Below, piece after piece: positions 26,187 to 34,761 of a DNA stretch of 41,210 bases. The stretch is from NCBI RefSeq assembly GCF_003263785.1, contig NZ_JYJK01000097.1, positions 1-41,210 of the forward strand, read 5' to 3'. The stretch is from Vibrio variabilis. Lineage in GTDB: Bacteria; Pseudomonadota; Gammaproteobacteria; Enterobacterales; Vibrionaceae. The translations under genes were made by a program, and so were the position numbers. The notes beneath the pieces are model-generated. The model ran no database searches and was not told the origin of the DNA. It was given only the letters and a program-made list of their open reading frames with translations. Position 1 is the first letter of the stretch; each line of letters begins with the position of its first letter.

Positions 26187-27404
26187 GTGCATCAGATGAC
26201 AAAAAGCAGAATTTCGATGAAAAGCAAACCAATACATCAAAGACATGACTCAACGTGCAAAACCTTCTCTAAAACCTCTGCGCTCGCGCTCGCATTGAGT
26301 TTTTCGCCAGCTTTAAGTGCGCTTGAGGTCCTTGACCGAACAGAGGTGGACATCTCAGGTAAGGTCGTTGGTGCGTTAATTGCGGATAGTGACGTATCTG
26401 GGATGGGCGTAAACAATACCCCTAATGGTCTGTATGGTCGCAATACAGACCCAAGTGTACACATCGACAGCACGCTCACTCGCTTAAATTTCGGTACCAA
26501 CACCCAGTTTGAAGGAAACGAGTCGATCCGCTCGTTCATTTCATTCGATTTCAATGGTGCCAACAACGGGAACATGGAACTGCGTATGCGCGAGGCGCTC
26601 GTTGATTGGCAAATAGGCAATGGGTCACTGCTAATCGGCCAAACCTGGTCAACGCTTATGGATATGAACCGTCTTCCGGACACAGTACTTGAACCGACAC
26701 TAAGCGGCGTTGTATTCACTCGCCAACCTATGATCCGTTGGTCGCAGAGCTTTGGGAATTTCCGCTACGACCTAGCACTTGAGAGTGGCTCAAACCGCGT
26801 TCAGATAGATGACAGTCACGATTTGGACACGCGTTTAGATAACACTTCCAGATTCCCTGATTTCGTCATTGGCGTGCAAAACAGCACCGATGACTATTGG
26901 GTTAGAGCGTCTGCAGTGGTGAACCACATCACAACCAAAGTCGACCAAGGTCAGTTTGCAGGCGAGTCTTTTAGCGATAACGGATGGGCCTATCAGGTTT
27001 CGGGTGGGATTAAGTTTAACCCTAAAGATCACTTCTCAATTGCTTACTACAACAGTTACGGCAATGACCGCTACGTACTCGGTGTGAATAACACGGGTCC
27101 ATTGTTTGAGCCGAGCACTGGGGAATTCCACCTACGTGAATCTCAATCACTGTGGACATCTTTAGGTCATTCATGGACCGATTCCTTGAAGTCAACCTTC
27201 GCCTATGGCGTCTGGCAGGCGGAAGAAATCGAATGGCAAAGTGACACTTTCACTAAAACACAATTTGCCTTAGCCAATATCAAATGGACTGCGCGTGAAA
27301 ACCTCGTTCTAGGCCTGGAGTACAACTACACCATCTATGAACGTTCAACGTCAGATGACCGCGACAATCACCGAGTGATCTTCGCCGTCGATTACACATT
27401 TTAA
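26187..27404 (+). CDS. DcaP-like outer-membrane porin
   Basis: A 405-residue porin. After a signal peptide (hydrophobic stretch SALALALSFSPALSAL) the mature part starts with EVDISGKVVGALIADSD and continues with the pattern seen in trimeric DcaP porins: RLNFGTNTQFEGNE, FISFDFNGANNG, LRMREALVDW, GSLLIGQTWSTLMDMNRLPDTV and a final FAVDYTF. The GTG at 26187 is preferred because GAGG stands 8 bases upstream; ATG codons at 26196 and 26217 lack ribosome sites. DcaP proteins in Acinetobacter take up dicarboxylates and similar negatively charged compounds (family knowledge). Here the porin sits between an unknown barrel and an exported hydrolase, so it likely brings the substrate or product of that hydrolase across the outer membrane. 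Confidence 0.82.
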   Translation: MHQMTKSRISMKSKPIHQRHDSTCKTFSKTSALALALSFSPALSALEVLDRTEVDISGKVVGALIADSDVSGMGVNNTPNGLYGRNTDPSVHIDSTLTRLNFGTNTQFEGNESIRSFISFDFNGANNGNMELRMREALVDWQIGNGSLLIGQTWSTLMDMNRLPDTVLEPTLSGVVFTRQPMIRWSQSFGNFRYDLALESGSNRVQIDDSHDLDTRLDNTSRFPDFVIGVQNSTDDYWVRASAVVNHITTKVDQGQFAGESFSDNGWAYQVSGGIKFNPKDHFSIAYYNSYGNDRYVLGVNNTGPLFEPSTGEFHLRESQSLWTSLGHSWTDSLKSTFAYGVWQAEEIEWQSDTFTKTQFALANIKWTARENLVLGLEYNYTIYERSTSDDRDNHRVIFAVDYTF

Positions 27405-27481
27405 TCAAAGATTTATAACTTCTTGCTCGTCTTCCAATGAACTCGAGTTCTAGACGAATTCACACTATTTAGGAAACTAAC

Positions 27482-28843
27482 ATGAAAACATTCAAGTCAA
27501 ATAAACTGTATACCACCATAGCGCTTAGCTTGGGGCTTTCATTTTCTGCAGCATCTTTAGCAGAGAGTCAAATAAACCCTAACGGCCCAACGCTAGCTGA
27601 GCAAACGAATTTAAGTACAGCGATATCAGTGGACGATATTAATAATATCAGTCGTTTTTTTAATCAGCCGCAAAATAAGGTAAAGATTCAGTTCCCGTCA
27701 GCACAAACCGAATTCGCTTGGGTAAACATGTCAAAGTTTTACCCAACGTCACAGGTGCCACGAGATGGACAAGTGTCGGAACTCCCTTATGCAATCAATG
27801 CTGACATTAACAACGTCAAATATATGAACTATCGCTCTGAAAAAGAGATCTCCGTAGATGAGCATTTCGACACCAAACCCATTGATGCGATGGTTGTGAT
27901 AAAAGACGGAAAGATTGTTTTCGAGCGATACAAAACCATGCGCCCTGAAGACAAGCACCTTTGGATGTCGGTTTCTAAGGTAACGGGCTCAACCTTACTT
28001 GCAATGCTTGAGCAAGAAGGAAAAGTCGATACTCAAAAGCCCGTCAGCCACTATCTACCTGAGTTGAAAGGCTCGGTTTGGGACACAGTAAAAGTTGAAG
28101 AGTCACTGGATATGGCATCGGGCCTCAATGGTACAGAGCACGATGAGCCGACGCCAGATTCTCGCACTAACCCAGACCAGATTTGGTTCCGCTGGGCGGC
28201 TACGGATATGGTCGGTATGGTACCAGATGTTCGTAATCGTCAAGAGTCTTGGGTTGACGTACTGAGTTCAATGGAGCGCAAAACACCTGGTCATCAAAAG
28301 TTTGAATATAACTCAATCAATACGTTTGTGATCAACCGAATTGTCGAGCATGTCACCGACAAACCGCTTTCTGAACTATTCGCAGAGCGTATTTGGAGCA
28401 AGCTAGGTACCGAGCACGATGCATACTATATCGCTAGCCCTTCAGGCAACACGCTTGGTTTTATGGGTGTGAACTCAACGCTAAGAGACCTTGCGCGCTT
28501 TGGCATGGCATTCACTCCGAGTGCTAAACAGATTGCCGGTGAGCAAATCGTCTCTGATGAGATCATGGCGAAGATCCACGACCGCAAATACATTGCCCAA
28601 TACCCTGATGGCTACTTGGGCAAAAAACTGACTAAAAACTTCGCTGACGACGCTGGCAAGATCAGTAACCGCTACCAGTGGGATGCGGTCACTTCTGAAG
28701 GTGACATGTATAAAGCGGGCGTTGGTGGTCAAGGTCTTTATATTTCTCCATCAACCAATACTGTCGTAGCTTGGTTCGCGACAGGTGATGGTGAAAACCA
28801 AGAAGAATCTATGGCTCGAGCAATCGTTCAGTCAATTAACTAA
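27482..28843 (+). CDS. Exported serine hydrolase of the beta-lactamase / 6-aminohexanoate-dimer hydrolase type
   Basis: A 453-residue exported enzyme with a signal peptide (ends AASLAES). It has the SxxK motif of class C-like serine hydrolases, SVSK with the nucleophile at 163 and lysine at 166, and the second motif YNS beginning at tyrosine 276; the late GVGGQGLYISPST region matches the position of the third motif. An insert of about 100 residues precedes the SxxK part. Enzymes of this fold cleave amides or esters, including NylB on nylon oligomers; it is probably not a true beta-lactamase. It lies 77 bases after the porin. The substrate is unknown; in context a linear amide or ester taken up by the porin is plausible. 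Confidence 0.83.
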   Translation: MKTFKSNKLYTTIALSLGLSFSAASLAESQINPNGPTLAEQTNLSTAISVDDINNISRFFNQPQNKVKIQFPSAQTEFAWVNMSKFYPTSQVPRDGQVSELPYAINADINNVKYMNYRSEKEISVDEHFDTKPIDAMVVIKDGKIVFERYKTMRPEDKHLWMSVSKVTGSTLLAMLEQEGKVDTQKPVSHYLPELKGSVWDTVKVEESLDMASGLNGTEHDEPTPDSRTNPDQIWFRWAATDMVGMVPDVRNRQESWVDVLSSMERKTPGHQKFEYNSINTFVINRIVEHVTDKPLSELFAERIWSKLGTEHDAYYIASPSGNTLGFMGVNSTLRDLARFGMAFTPSAKQIAGEQIVSDEIMAKIHDRKYIAQYPDGYLGKKLTKNFADDAGKISNRYQWDAVTSEGDMYKAGVGGQGLYISPSTNTVVAWFATGDGENQEESMARAIVQSIN

Positions 28844-28854
28844 CATTCCCCTTC

Positions 28855-28883
28855 TAGCCCCGGAGCACTTGGTTTCGGGGCTA
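28855..28883 (+). other. Intercistronic hairpin after the serine hydrolase
   Basis: TAGCCCCG and CGGGGCTA form a perfect 8-bp stem around a 13-base loop, with no T-run. It may limit 3' decay of the hydrolase mRNA or act as a weak attenuator before the next two genes. Confidence 0.45.
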
Positions 28884-28905
28884 ATTCCTTGAATAAGGTG
28901 ACACT

Positions 28906-29043
28906 ATGAAAGTTCTCTTGTTTTTGCTCATCGCTGTCGTTGCTGTCTTCTTAGTCAAAGAGATAGCCAGTTCCTCATCTGACGAAGCGACCACGCCTGA
29001 AGCCATGCTCCACCAAAGTACCGCCTTTTCTTTATTCAATTAA
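28906..29043 (+). CDS. Small membrane protein, 45 residues
   Basis: An AAGGTG ribosome site stands 8 bases before the ATG. The protein starts MKVLLFLLIAVVAVFLV, a single hydrophobic helix, followed by a polar tail (KEIASSSSDEATTPEA). It lies between the hydrolase and the TRIC-like gene with 62 and 36 base gaps. It could be a membrane-anchored small partner of either, or a cleaved export peptide. It is too short to identify by motif. Confidence 0.6.
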   Translation: MKVLLFLLIAVVAVFLVKEIASSSSDEATTPEAMLHQSTAFSLFN

Positions 29044-29079
29044 CGACTCTAGTGAGCCATCATATCGTTGGAGAATACC

Positions 29080-29715
29080 ATGTACGCTAATACCGACTTT
29101 TTGATCGACGTAATTACCATTTTAGGGATCAGCGCTTTCGCGTTGTCTGCCGTTCTTGCTGCTAGGGAAAAGAAAGCCGATCTGTTCACCGTCATCGTAT
29201 TAGGCATCGTGACCGCTGTGGGTGGAGGGACAGTAAGAGATTGTATTCTGAACGTTCCAATGTTCTGGGCTGAGCATACTTACTTTATCTGGGTGGCCAT
29301 TGTCAGCAGTACACTGGGGTTTTTCTTCGTCCCACTTTTAGAAAAGCGACTCGTTAACAAGGCAAACCTCTATATCGACTCTATTGCTCTCGCAATGTTC
29401 TCTATTCAAGCAACTGATAAAGCATGGAGTCTAGATTTTGGTTTGCCCATAGCCCCCATTCTAATGGGTATCATGACAGGCGTTGGCGGTGGCGTCATAA
29501 GAGATGTGCTTATACAAAGACCAAGTTTGCTGCTCAACAAAGAGCTTTATGCCACACCAGTAGCAATTGGTTGTGTTATCCATGCATCGGTGCTTTACTT
29601 TGCGCCCGCACTGTCTGATATCAGCGCGTTAGTTGCCATTGGCTTGATCATTTATCTAAGGCATTTATCTATCAGCAGGCAGTTACAAGTGCCAAGTTGG
29701 GCGGTTTTAAAATAG
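29080..29715 (+). CDS. TRIC/UPF0126-family membrane protein
   Basis: A 211-residue integral membrane protein with about seven hydrophobic helices and two copies of the family motif, GGGTVRD (about 49-55) and GGGVIRD (about 138-144). That internal duplication is diagnostic of the UPF0126/TRIC family, whose bacterial members form trimeric cation channels. The ATG at 29080 has GGAG 6 bases upstream; the TTG at 29068 is less likely. It is the last gene of the AraC-linked set. In many genomes this family sits near unrelated transport genes, so the link could be chance; its presence here could balance charge during uptake (inference). Confidence 0.85.
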   Translation: MYANTDFLIDVITILGISAFALSAVLAAREKKADLFTVIVLGIVTAVGGGTVRDCILNVPMFWAEHTYFIWVAIVSSTLGFFFVPLLEKRLVNKANLYIDSIALAMFSIQATDKAWSLDFGLPIAPILMGIMTGVGGGVIRDVLIQRPSLLLNKELYATPVAIGCVIHASVLYFAPALSDISALVAIGLIIYLRHLSISRQLQVPSWAVLK

Positions 29716-29891
29716 TGTGTCATCGACTGCGACATTTAGTCATTGCAACCCAAATCGGTTTCAGCGCAACGGCTCTAACATAGATTTCCTGCTAATCCGT
29801 TATTTTTAGCACTGGCACTTTATGATCAATAACGCCATAATCCGCCCCACTAAATTCTCTACAACCCAATCAATAAAGTAGTACCACAGCA

Positions 29892-30407
29892 ATGACAACA
29901 AACTCGAAAGTCGTTATCGGCCTACACAACCCTAAAAGCCCAACCAATGTCGGCGCAGTCATGCGCGCAGCTGGGTGCTACGACGCGGGTGAAGTACGTT
30001 ATAACGGTACACGCTATAGCCGAGCCGTTCGGTTTCAAACCGATACCCAAAACATTCATGAACGGATTGCTTTGGTGGAAAAGGAAGATCTCACCGCTGA
30101 CTTGGCCGAAGATGTGAAAATCGTTTGTATTGAGTTTGCTGTAGGTGCGAGCTCTCTGCCTCACTTTGAACACCCTGAGAAAGCCATCTATGTATTTGGC
30201 CCAGAGGATGGCTCCCTGCCACAAGAACTGGTCGATAAAGCTCATCATGTGGTTTATGTGCCGACGAATGGCTGCATGAATCTCGCTGCGACGGTGAACG
30301 TGGTTTTGTATGACCGCCTAGCAAAAACTTTAGGTACGATCGATGACCACCAACAAGTCATCGCAAATCGCGACAATAAAAACCGCTTAAAAGTGAAAAC
30401 GGTTTAA
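29892..30407 (+). CDS. RNA methyltransferase of the SpoU/TrmH (SPOUT) family
   Basis: The 171-residue protein shows the three motifs of SpoU-type 2'-O-ribose methyltransferases: NPKSPTNVGAVMRAAG near the N terminus, YVFGPEDGSLPQELVD, and VPTNGCMNLAATVNVVLYDR at the C-terminal knot. The length, without an added RNA-binding domain, is like TrmL-type enzymes, but the target RNA cannot be told from the sequence. It is a single gene; the ribosome site is weak. Confidence 0.87.
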   Translation: MTTNSKVVIGLHNPKSPTNVGAVMRAAGCYDAGEVRYNGTRYSRAVRFQTDTQNIHERIALVEKEDLTADLAEDVKIVCIEFAVGASSLPHFEHPEKAIYVFGPEDGSLPQELVDKAHHVVYVPTNGCMNLAATVNVVLYDRLAKTLGTIDDHQQVIANRDNKNRLKVKTV

Positions 30408-30504
30408 ATCACTATTCTCGTTATAGCTGCCCTATCCTTGTTATAGATATCTCTGCGCGGCACAGTTTGCTACACTCCGCCCACTGATAAGTGAGACCCT
30501 TAAA

Positions 30505-30918
30505 ATGATGACTGACGAAGAAAGAATTGAACTGCAACAAAACAACCCACTGCACGGGCTAAAGCTTGAAACCATGTTGCAAGAGTTGGTGGATTTTTAT
30601 GGCTGGGACATTCTCGACACCGCAATGCGCTTCAACTGCTTTAATACTAAGCCGTCGATTGCGAGTAGCGTGAAATACCTTAAGAAAACGGATTGGGCGA
30701 GAGAAAAGTTAGAAAACTTCTATCTATACCGTTTTAAGCATATGCCAAGAGCAAGCGCTGAAGAATACAACATTCCACCAAGAGCACGTACCTTCCCGCA
30801 CGGCCTTGAACCAAAAGAGCCAATGGCACTGACTATTGAATCGATTCTTAAATCACAAGCGAAAGCGGCGACAGCATTTAAGAAACGTTCAGGACGCGGA
30901 CGTCCACCGCGTCGATAA
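30505..30918 (+). CDS. VF530-family (DUF2132) protein
   Basis: The 137-residue protein starts with the VF530 domain (NPLHGLKLETMLQELVDFYGWDIL, then FNCFNTKPSIASSVKYLKKTDWAREKLENFYL). A structural family with DNA-binding-like architecture is known, but not its role. A basic tail, KKRSGRGRPPRR, resembles an AT-hook-like DNA contact. Two ATGs start the frame (30505 and 30508). It is followed by a bidirectional terminator shared with the DEAD-box helicase gene. Confidence 0.82.
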   Translation: MMTDEERIELQQNNPLHGLKLETMLQELVDFYGWDILDTAMRFNCFNTKPSIASSVKYLKKTDWAREKLENFYLYRFKHMPRASAEEYNIPPRARTFPHGLEPKEPMALTIESILKSQAKAATAFKKRSGRGRPPRR

Positions 30919-30937
30919 CGCATTGCTAAATGTCCGA

Positions 30938-30972
30938 AAAAAGCCTTACTTCACTGTTAAGTAAGGCTTTTT
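30938..30972. terminator. Bidirectional terminator
   Basis: AAAAAGCCTTACTT pairs with AAGTAAGGCTTTTT around a 7-base loop. Both strands end in T-runs, so it serves the VF530 gene (plus) and the DEAD-box helicase gene (minus). Confidence 0.88.
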
Positions 30973-31031
30973 GTGTTTTGATAGAAGCGGTAGATTAGAA
31001 AGCGGGCTAGCTACCCACCACTCGCTTCATT

Positions 31032-32282
31032 CTATTGACTGCGCTTTTTCTTCTTTTTGCCAGTACCCGCAGGTTTCGCTCGTGGCTTCATTGGCGCAAA
31101 GTACGCTTCACTTTGATCGTCTTCGACTTCAAATCCTGCGACTTGCTCCCTTTCTAGGCGCAGCTTGTTTTTCTTCTCAATCACTTTGAAGTGATGATAG
31201 TCATCATAATCAATCAGCGATAAGCCCAAACCTACCTCACCAGCACGGCCGCTTCGGCCGATACGGTGCATATAGTCAGCAGGGCTGCGTGGAAGATCAA
31301 AGTTAATCACCACAGGCAGTTTTTCGATATCTAGACCACGTGCAGCAATATCGGTTGCAATGAGCACTTGGATTTCACCCGATTTGAAGCCTTCCAACAC
31401 GCGAGTACGCGCACCTTGCCCTTTGTCTCCGTGGAAAACCTCTGCAGTGATACCGCGTTTTGATAACTTTTGAGCCAAGTGGTTACAGGCATTTTTCGCA
31501 TTCACGAAAATCAGTGTCTGACGCCATTGGTGCTGCTTAATCAAATGCGCCAGTACCGCCGTCTTTTGGCCTTTGTTCACGCTGAATACGCGTTGTACCA
31601 AGGTACTGGCTTCAGCGCTTTGCAACTGAACTTCAATCGGGTCGTTCAATAGACCTTGTGCCAGGGTGGTCACTTTTTCAGGGAAAGTCGCAGAGAACAG
31701 CAGTGTCTGCTTTTGCTCTGGCAGCAGTGCTAAGATCTTGTTGAGCTCTTCGGTAAACCCCAGGCTTAGCATTCTATCCGCTTCATCCAGAACCAGTGTT
31801 TTTACTTGGTCTAACTTAATCGCATTGCTGGAAACCAGATCCAGAAGACGACCTGGCGTTGCCACAATCACATCCGCACCACCACGAAGTGCCAGCATTT
31901 GAGGATTCACCGATACACCACCGAACACAGCTACCGTTTTGATCTTGTCTCTAAGATGATAAGAGTAAGATTTCACATTGTAAGCCACCTGTGAGGCCAG
32001 TTCGCGCGTTGGCACCAAAATCAGATGCGACACATAGTTGCCTCGACGACTCGCTGAGCTCTCTTGTTGATACACCTTTTGAAGGATCGGCAACGCAAAA
32101 GCGGCCGTTTTACCAGAACCAGTATTAGCACCACCAATAATATCTCTCCCTTCAAGTACATGAGGAATAGTATGAGATTGAATTGGGGTCGGTTGGCTGT
32201 ACTCTAACGCTTCTAGGCGCTCGACTAAGGTTGGAATCAAACCAAGTTCGGCAAATGTCGTTTGCTGTGTGTTATCTGTCAT
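31032..32282 (-). CDS. DEAD-box ATP-dependent RNA helicase (RhlE-like)
   Basis: The 416-residue protein has all main helicase motifs in order: Q motif (FAELGLIPTLVERLEAL...PTPIQ), motif I (GANTGSGKTAAF), Ia (VPTRELASQ), Ib (ATPGR), II (VLDEADRML), III (SATFP), then domain 2 with LIFVNAKNAC, VLIATDIAARGLDIE and motif VI HRIGRSGRAG. The C-terminal tail is short, acidic then basic (KPAGTGKKKKKRSQ), as in RhlE/SrmB-like proteins. It probably acts in RNA structure remodelling, ribosome assembly or decay. I chose the ATG at 32282; the frame is open further to 32351. Confidence 0.9.
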   Translation of the reverse strand: MTDNTQQTTFAELGLIPTLVERLEALEYSQPTPIQSHTIPHVLEGRDIIGGANTGSGKTAAFALPILQKVYQQESSASRRGNYVSHLILVPTRELASQVAYNVKSYSYHLRDKIKTVAVFGGVSVNPQMLALRGGADVIVATPGRLLDLVSSNAIKLDQVKTLVLDEADRMLSLGFTEELNKILALLPEQKQTLLFSATFPEKVTTLAQGLLNDPIEVQLQSAEASTLVQRVFSVNKGQKTAVLAHLIKQHQWRQTLIFVNAKNACNHLAQKLSKRGITAEVFHGDKGQGARTRVLEGFKSGEIQVLIATDIAARGLDIEKLPVVINFDLPRSPADYMHRIGRSGRAGEVGLGLSLIDYDDYHHFKVIEKKNKLRLEREQVAGFEVEDDQSEAYFAPMKPRAKPAGTGKKKKKRSQ

Positions 32283-32374
32283 TACGATGAATGGCTCAGT
32301 GCTGGGTAAAGGGCGTGTATAGTATGCTATTTGCCGCCAAGATGTTAGCAATATTCCGTTCTCAGCCTAAAACC

Positions 32375-32401
32375 AAAAAGCTCTCGCGGATGCGAGAGCT
32401 T
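32375..32401 (-). terminator. Terminator of the agl uptake operon
   Basis: AAGCTCTCGC and GCGAGAGCTT form a 10-bp stem with a 4-base loop, followed by TTTTTGGTTTT on the minus strand. It ends the transcript of the ATPase gene at 32421. Confidence 0.82.
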
Positions 32402-32420
32402 TATTTTGGAGAGAACAGGC

Positions 32421-33521
32421 TTACAAATGTTTGAGCGAAACCCCCTCGCGATTAAACAGGTGGATCTTCTCTGGCTCTGCTTTCAAATAAATTTCTTCGC
32501 CCTTGTGGAAATCCAATATGCCAGGAAGCTTGGCCACGACGGCTTCTTCATGCCCTTCTACTTTGACGTGAAGTAACGTAACTTCACCCAACGACTCGAC
32601 AAACAGCACCTTACCCGACATCAATGCATCCGAAGGCTCGGCAACGAGAAAATCTTCAGGACGAATACCAAGTTGCAGCTCGGTGCCTGCTAGAGACTCC
32701 TCGGAGCGTACAGGCACTTCAATGTTAAGACCGCTTTCTGCGGTCACCAGTGACGTTTCACCCGCTTTCTCCATTCGTGCTTTGCTGATGTTCATTGCTG
32801 GAGAGCCGATGAACTGCGCAACAAAAACATTGGCGGGGTCGGTATAGAGCTCTAGCGGCGTCCCCACTTGCTCTATACGACCAGCAGAGAGCACAACAAT
32901 TCGGTCTGCTAATGTCATGGCTTCAACCTGATCGTGTGTTACATAGATCATGGTTGTCTCAGTCAGCGCTTCTTTAAGGTTGGCAATTTCGATTCGAGTT
33001 TGAACACGCAGCGCAGCGTCTAAGTTAGATAATGGCTCATCAAACAAGAACACCTTTGGTTGCCTTACGATTGCTCGGCCAATCGCCACACGCTGCCTTT
33101 GACCACCAGAGAGCGCTTTTGGCAAACGATCCAAATAAGGTTCAAGCTGGAGCATTCGCGCCGCTTCCATCACTCGTTCGTGAATGGCGTCCTTTGACTC
33201 TTTCGCAATACGCATTGCAAACGCCATATTGTCGTACACGGTCATATGTGGATATAGCGCATAGGTTTGGAACACCATGGCAATACCGCGCATCGCAGCA
33301 GGCAGTTCATTCACTCTGGCGCCTTCGATACACACTTCTCCAGAAGTAATATCTTCAAGCCCTGCAATCATTCGCAATAGTGTCGATTTGCCGCAGCCCG
33401 ATGGGCCAACGAACACGATAAACTCCCCTTGCTTAATATCGAGGTCAATCCCTTGCAGCACCTGAGTTTCACCGTATGATTTTTTGACGTTTGTTAAAGA
33501 TAATCCTGTCATTTCACTCAT
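32421..33521 (-). CDS. aglK: ABC transporter ATP-binding protein (AglK/UgpC/MalK type)
   Basis: A 366-residue ATPase that drives sugar import. Walker A is GPSGCGKST (about 39-47), the signature LSGGQRQRVAIGRAI and Walker B VFLFDEPLSNLDA follow, then the switch histidine in YVTHDQVEAM; the C-terminal 120 residues form the TOBE/regulatory domain of MalK-like proteins. It is the last gene of the minus-strand operon binding protein, permease, permease, ATPase. The symbol follows the alpha-glucoside (agl) system of Sinorhizobium meliloti, judged by gene order and the nearby alpha-glucosidase; other sugar systems share this ATPase type. Confidence 0.85.
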   Translation of the reverse strand: MSEMTGLSLTNVKKSYGETQVLQGIDLDIKQGEFIVFVGPSGCGKSTLLRMIAGLEDITSGEVCIEGARVNELPAAMRGIAMVFQTYALYPHMTVYDNMAFAMRIAKESKDAIHERVMEAARMLQLEPYLDRLPKALSGGQRQRVAIGRAIVRQPKVFLFDEPLSNLDAALRVQTRIEIANLKEALTETTMIYVTHDQVEAMTLADRIVVLSAGRIEQVGTPLELYTDPANVFVAQFIGSPAMNISKARMEKAGETSLVTAESGLNIEVPVRSEESLAGTELQLGIRPEDFLVAEPSDALMSGKVLFVESLGEVTLLHVKVEGHEEAVVAKLPGILDFHKGEEIYLKAEPEKIHLFNREGVSLKHL

Positions 33522-33561
33522 CTCTTCTTAGAATCAGTCACATCGTTGAATCAGGTACTGT

Positions 33562-34761
33562 TTATTTAACAGAACCAGAAAGTAGCCCACGAACTAAATA
33601 TCGTTGCAGCACAAAGAACACACATAACGGCACCGCGATTGAAACGAACGCCGACGCAGTCAAAATCTCCCAATTGCCACCTCGCGATCCCAATAGCTCA
33701 CGTAATCGTGCCGTCAGTACCATATGCTCTTCTCCTGTACCTAAGAACACCGTAGCCACGAGCAAGTCATTCCAAACCCATAGAAACTGGAAAATGGCGA
33801 ACGACGCTAAGGCGGGAAACGACAGTGGTAGAACGATTCGCATGAAGATCTCAAAGTCCGTTGCACCATCAACCTTGGCCGATTCAATGATTTCTCGAGG
33901 TAGGCTGGAGATATAATTGCGCAGCAAGTAAATCGCCAACGGCAAACCAAAGCCGGTGTGCGCAAGCCATATTCCCAGGTAGGTTTTCGCCCCCACGCCA
34001 AAGAAGGCACCGATATCGTTGTAGAGCCTAAGCAGAGGGATTAATGACATCTGCAATGGCACCACGAGTAGGCCGACGACCATCGCGATCAATAGATTTC
34101 GGCCCGGCATCTTCATCCACGACAAAGCGTAAGCCGCATAGGCTGCAATGAGGATCGGTATAATGGTGGCAGGTATGGTGACCGTCAGTGAATTAATAAA
34201 CGAACGCCCTATCCCTTCAGCCGTTAATACCTCACGGTAGTTGTCTAAACCAAACTTTGGCGGCACAACCGCAGTGTAAAAAATGCGTTTGCCGCGTTTA
34301 CCAGTAAAAGGCTCTGGCGAGGTCATCTTGTAGTGACCATCGTCGCTAACTGTCAGTTTTGCACCTTTACGCATCTCTGCGACTTCGCCTGGCAAAAACT
34401 TAGTCGGCTCTCGAGACGAAAAACCAAACGCCATGATCTCTGTCGGTGCGTCGTTTACCAGTAACTGCCCCGACAGCACATATACATCCCCTGACTTTAC
34501 TTGCGTATCCGGATTATCCGTACGAGCCACTAGATTTTGCTCTGATGCCGTAAGTGACGTCCACCAGCCTGATAGCGCTAACTGGTCTTTATCTCTAAAG
34601 GACGAAATAAGCAGACCCGCGGTCGGTAGCGTCCATAAGATGACGATGAGCAATACAGATAAATGCACCAGAATCGTCAACGGCGAGCGACGAAGTCGGC
34701 TGATACTAAACTTAGCGTTTTGTGGCTCTGTTGATGAAGGCGTTGCAACTTTAGTCGTCAT
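33562..34761 (-). CDS. aglG: ABC transporter permease (AglG/MalG type)
   Basis: An inner-membrane subunit of 399 residues. After a first helix (about 27-55, ILVHLSVLLIVILWTLPTAGLLI) comes a periplasmic segment of about 120 residues, which is longer than in MalG and is a feature of AglG-like permeases; five further helices follow. The EAA loop for ATPase contact is EIIESAKVDGATDFEIFMRIVLP. The ATG at 34761 has a perfect GGAGG and overlaps the stop codon of the upstream permease as TAATG, so the two are coupled in translation. Confidence 0.85.
   Translation of the reverse strand: MTTKVATPSSTEPQNAKFSISRLRRSPLTILVHLSVLLIVILWTLPTAGLLISSFRDKDQLALSGWWTSLTASEQNLVARTDNPDTQVKSGDVYVLSGQLLVNDAPTEIMAFGFSSREPTKFLPGEVAEMRKGAKLTVSDDGHYKMTSPEPFTGKRGKRIFYTAVVPPKFGLDNYREVLTAEGIGRSFINSLTVTIPATIIPILIAAYAAYALSWMKMPGRNLLIAMVVGLLVVPLQMSLIPLLRLYNDIGAFFGVGAKTYLGIWLAHTGFGLPLAIYLLRNYISSLPREIIESAKVDGATDFEIFMRIVLPLSFPALASFAIFQFLWVWNDLLVATVFLGTGEEHMVLTARLRELLGSRGGNWEILTASAFVSIAVPLCVFFVLQRYLVRGLLSGSVK

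Noticed and set aside
27438..27449. Perfect 12-base palindrome GAACTCGAGTTC before the serine hydrolase
   Set aside because: It is short, single-copy, and in no position that suggests an operator or terminator.
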